64,000 nt of DNA. Origin: Acidobacteriota bacterium. GTDB taxonomy: Bacteria; Acidobacteriota; Thermoanaerobaculia; Multivoradales; Multivoraceae. Of this stretch, positions 61,816 through 64,000 are shown in pieces. The position numbers and the translations under genes were made by a program. A model generated the notes under the pieces. The model searched no databases. It worked only from the letters and a program-made list of their open reading frames with translations, and was not told the origin of the DNA. The stretch spans positions 62,001 to 126,000 of the forward strand of contig JAPPFP010000001.1 in assembly GCA_028877275.1 (NCBI GenBank), read 5' to 3'. Numbering within the stretch: the first letter of the stretch is position 1; each line of letters starts with the position of its first letter.

Positions 61816-63588
61816 ATGCCGAAGCGGTTCCACTACCTGTTCGCCGCCGCGGTCGCAGCCGTGGCCCTCGGCGGCCCGGCCGTTCACGCCCAGTCCGGCG
61901 ACGCGTTCGTCCCGGTCACCGACGAGATGCTCGAGAACCCGGCGCCGGAGGACTGGCTCATGTGGCGGCGCACCGCGAACGGCTGGGGCTACAGCCCGCT
62001 GGGCCAGATCACGCCGGAGAACGTCGGCGATCTACGGATGGTGTGGACCCGATCTCTGAACGACGGCAGCCAGACCGGTACGCCGCTCGCCTACCGCGGC
62101 GTCATGTACATGCCGAACCCGAACGACGTGATCCAGGCCCTCGACGCCGCGACGGGCGACCTGATCTGGGAGCACCGGCGCAAGATCCCCGAGGACGCGA
62201 AGGACTACGTCGGCGGCTTCCTGTCCCAGAACAACCGGAACATCGCGATCTTCGCGAACCTGATCATCGACACGAGCGTCGACGACCACCTCTTCGCCCT
62301 CGACGCCGGGACCGGCAAGATGGTCTGGGAGACGATGGTCCTCGACTACAAGGTCCATCCCGCGCTACAGGGCGCCGGCCCGATCATCGGCAACGGCAAG
62401 GCGTTCTCGGGCCGCAGCTGCTCGCCGCGCGCCGGGCCAGAGGCCTGCGTGATCACGGCCCACGACGCTCTGACCGGCGAGGAGCTGTGGCGGCGCCTCA
62501 CGATTCCCGCCCCCGGCGAACCGGGCGACGAGACCTGGGGCGACGTGCCCTTCGAGAAGCGGGTCCACGTCGGGTCCTGGATGCCTCCGAGCTACGACCC
62601 GGAGCTCAACCTCGTCTTCGCCGGCACCTCGGTCACGGCGCCGGCGCCCAAGTTCATGCTGGGCGGAACGGACAGGACGCACCTGTACCACAACTCGACG
62701 CTCGCCCTCGACGGCGACACCGGCGAGATCGTCTGGCACTACCAGCACATGAACGACCACTGGGATCTCGACCATCCGTTCGAGCGCCTGATCGTCGACA
62801 CCGCGGTGGCGCCGGACCCGGATGACGTGGCCTGGATCAACCCGAACATCGAGCCCGGCGAAGTGCGCAAGGTGATCACCGGGATCCCCGGCAAGACGGC
62901 CCTCGTCTACTCCATCGACCGGGAGACCGGCGAGTTCCTCTGGGCGCGGCCGACCGTCTACCAGAACGTGATCCAGAGCATCGACGGCGAGACCGGCAAG
63001 GCGACCGAGAACCCGGAAGTCATCTTCAACGCGCTGGAGGAGGAGCGGCTCATCTGCCCGAACATGCACGGCGGCAAGGACTGGGAGGCCGGCGCCTACA
63101 GCCCGGAGACCAACACGCTGTACTACCCGCTGCGCAACATGTGCATGCCGACGCTGACGACGACCGATCCGAGCGCGTCCCACCCGTACTACGCCCTGAG
63201 CGTCCGCCACGAACTGGCGCCCGGCACGGAGAACCTCGGCACCGTCTACGCGATCTCCGCCGAGACCGGCAAGACGGTCTGGTTGCACGAACAGCGCGCT
63301 TCGACGACCTCGCTGGTCGCGACCGGTGGAGGATTGCTCTTCGGCGGTGACGTGAACGGCCGCTTCAAGGCCTACAGCCAGGAGACCGGCGAGGTGCTGT
63401 GGGAGGTGAACCTGGGTGCGCCGGTGACCGGCTACCCGATCACCTACGCCGTCGACGGCACGCAGTACGTAGCGGTCAGTACCGGCATCTCGGCGACCAC
63501 GTCGAGCTTCCTGCGACTGACTCCGGAGTTGAAGCCGGGCTTCGCGAACAACCTGTTCGTGTTCGCGCTGGAGTACGCCGGCCCGTAG
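61816..63588 (+). CDS. PQQ-dependent alcohol dehydrogenase (methanol/ethanol family), exported
   Basis: The product is 590 residues. The signal peptide AAAVAAVALGGPAVHAQ is followed by the quinoprotein domain: EDWLMWRRTANGWGYSPL, VIQALDAATGDLIWEHR and GRSCSPRAGPEACVITAHD. The catalytic aspartate lies in NDHWDLDHPFER, where a second Asp two residues on matches the lanthanide-binding signature of XoxF/PedH-type enzymes (inference). It oxidises an alcohol in the periplasm. The ATG has a ribosome site GGAAGAGG. A cytochrome c gene on the opposite strand ends 11 nt away and could be the electron acceptor. Confidence 0.92.
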   Translation: MPKRFHYLFAAAVAAVALGGPAVHAQSGDAFVPVTDEMLENPAPEDWLMWRRTANGWGYSPLGQITPENVGDLRMVWTRSLNDGSQTGTPLAYRGVMYMPNPNDVIQALDAATGDLIWEHRRKIPEDAKDYVGGFLSQNNRNIAIFANLIIDTSVDDHLFALDAGTGKMVWETMVLDYKVHPALQGAGPIIGNGKAFSGRSCSPRAGPEACVITAHDALTGEELWRRLTIPAPGEPGDETWGDVPFEKRVHVGSWMPPSYDPELNLVFAGTSVTAPAPKFMLGGTDRTHLYHNSTLALDGDTGEIVWHYQHMNDHWDLDHPFERLIVDTAVAPDPDDVAWINPNIEPGEVRKVITGIPGKTALVYSIDRETGEFLWARPTVYQNVIQSIDGETGKATENPEVIFNALEEERLICPNMHGGKDWEAGAYSPETNTLYYPLRNMCMPTLTTTDPSASHPYYALSVRHELAPGTENLGTVYAISAETGKTVWLHEQRASTTSLVATGGGLLFGGDVNGRFKAYSQETGEVLWEVNLGAPVTGYPITYAVDGTQYVAVSTGISATTSSFLRLTPELKPGFANNLFVFALEYAGP

Positions 63589-63599
63589 AGCGCCGCACG

Positions 63600-64000
63600 C
63601 TACGGCGGTACGCGCTCGACCGCTACTCCCTGAAGCAGCACCGGGTCCGCGACCAGCTCGCGGTCGCCGGCCGGATACCCGTTCGCGCTCAGCAGGAAGG
63701 CGACGATGTCGATGTAGGCCTGGTCGCCGAGAGTCTCGGGCTCTTCCGGCGGCATGGTCGACTCGATGCTCTCGAAGATGTCGGCCACCTTGAGCCCCCG
63801 CCAGCGGAACCGGAACGCCACGCCGGTCAGGCCCGGTGCCATCTCGCCGCCGCGCAGCTCCTCGCCGTGACACTCCGCGCAGTGCTCACCGTAGGCAGCC
63901 CGGCCGCGTTCCGCCTGTGCTTCGGTGAAGATGCCGTCGAGAACGGAGGTCGGCGGAGCGGCAGCTTCAGGCTCCGCTGCCGCAGGGGGCGGCACCTCGG
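63600..64000 (-). CDS. Cytochrome c family protein, 5' end outside window
   Basis: About 130 codons are visible to the right edge. The heme motif CAECH lies in YGEHCAECHGEELRGG, and the distal methionine is likely in STMPPEEPETLGDQAYID. The N-terminal proline/alanine-rich stretch precedes it, and a signal peptide, if present, lies beyond the window. It resembles the small class I cytochromes that accept electrons from PQQ dehydrogenases. An internal ATG at 63995 is available but would leave no export signal, so I treat the gene as cut by the edge. Confidence 0.8.
   Translation of the reverse strand, partial: EVPPPAAAEPEAAAPPTSVLDGIFTEAQAERGRAAYGEHCAECHGEELRGGEMAPGLTGVAFRFRWRGLKVADIFESIESTMPPEEPETLGDQAYIDIVAFLLSANGYPAGDRELVADPVLLQGVAVERVPP

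Overview
The window is a GC-rich, gene-dense bacterial chromosome segment with about 52 protein-coding genes, no rRNA or tRNA that I could recognise, no CRISPR array and no insertion sequence. Carboxypeptidase-regulatory/TonB-receptor proteins, PQQ dehydrogenases, exported amidohydrolases, DUF2277, Ku/LigD and a bacterial mevalonate operon suggest an uncultured soil or marine heterotroph, most like Acidobacteriota (for example Thermoanaerobaculia-like). That assignment is inference; there is no marker gene beyond infC.

Layout. 1-8.7 kb: a partial M20 peptidase, a flippase-like membrane protein, a minus-strand operon (substrate-binding protein, HAMP sensor without output domain, OFA-type MFS permease, UbiA-family prenyltransferase), then a biotin carboxylase with a biotin carrier in a shifted frame. 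8.7-15.3 kb: a seven-gene minus-strand operon with type 2 IPP isomerase, HMG-CoA reductase, an inserted GNAT gene, mevalonate kinase, a mevalonate-(di)phosphate decarboxylase, isopentenyl phosphate kinase and a DtxR-like regulator. The kinase set fits the alternative mevalonate route, with decarboxylation before the second phosphorylation. 15.4-16.2 kb: non-coding repeat cluster. 16.2-24.6 kb: moaA, nudC, a Glu/Leu-type dehydrogenase, a TlpA-like redoxin, a metallo-beta-lactamase-fold protein, a Gfo/Idh/MocA oxidoreductase, adenosine deaminase, DUF2277 and an MT-A70 methyltransferase. 24.6-32.4 kb: M1 peptidase, aquaporin, glutathione-dependent formaldehyde dehydrogenase, infC with an ATC start, and divergent ku/ligD. 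32.4-41 kb: an MFS-TonB-receptor fusion, gamma-glutamyltransferase, a GCS2-family ligase, a repeat element and a VanZ-like protein. 40.8-43.1 kb: a sterol C24-methyltransferase homologue followed by a cholesterol-7-desaturase-like Rieske oxygenase. 43-64 kb: mostly exported proteins, including amidohydrolases, beta-propellers, PQQ dehydrogenases, DUF3500 and DUF3604 proteins, a divergent Nramp-like carrier and a partial cytochrome c.

The most interesting points are the two-gene sterol-modifying module; the complete lower alternative mevalonate pathway in one operon; two families of structured non-coding repeats (a roughly 155-175 nt long-arm hairpin and a three-hairpin unit beginning ACTGGGTGCGCCGGCG), which occur side by side at least three times; and an in-frame fusion of an inner-membrane permease to an outer-membrane receptor with a signal-peptide-like linker.
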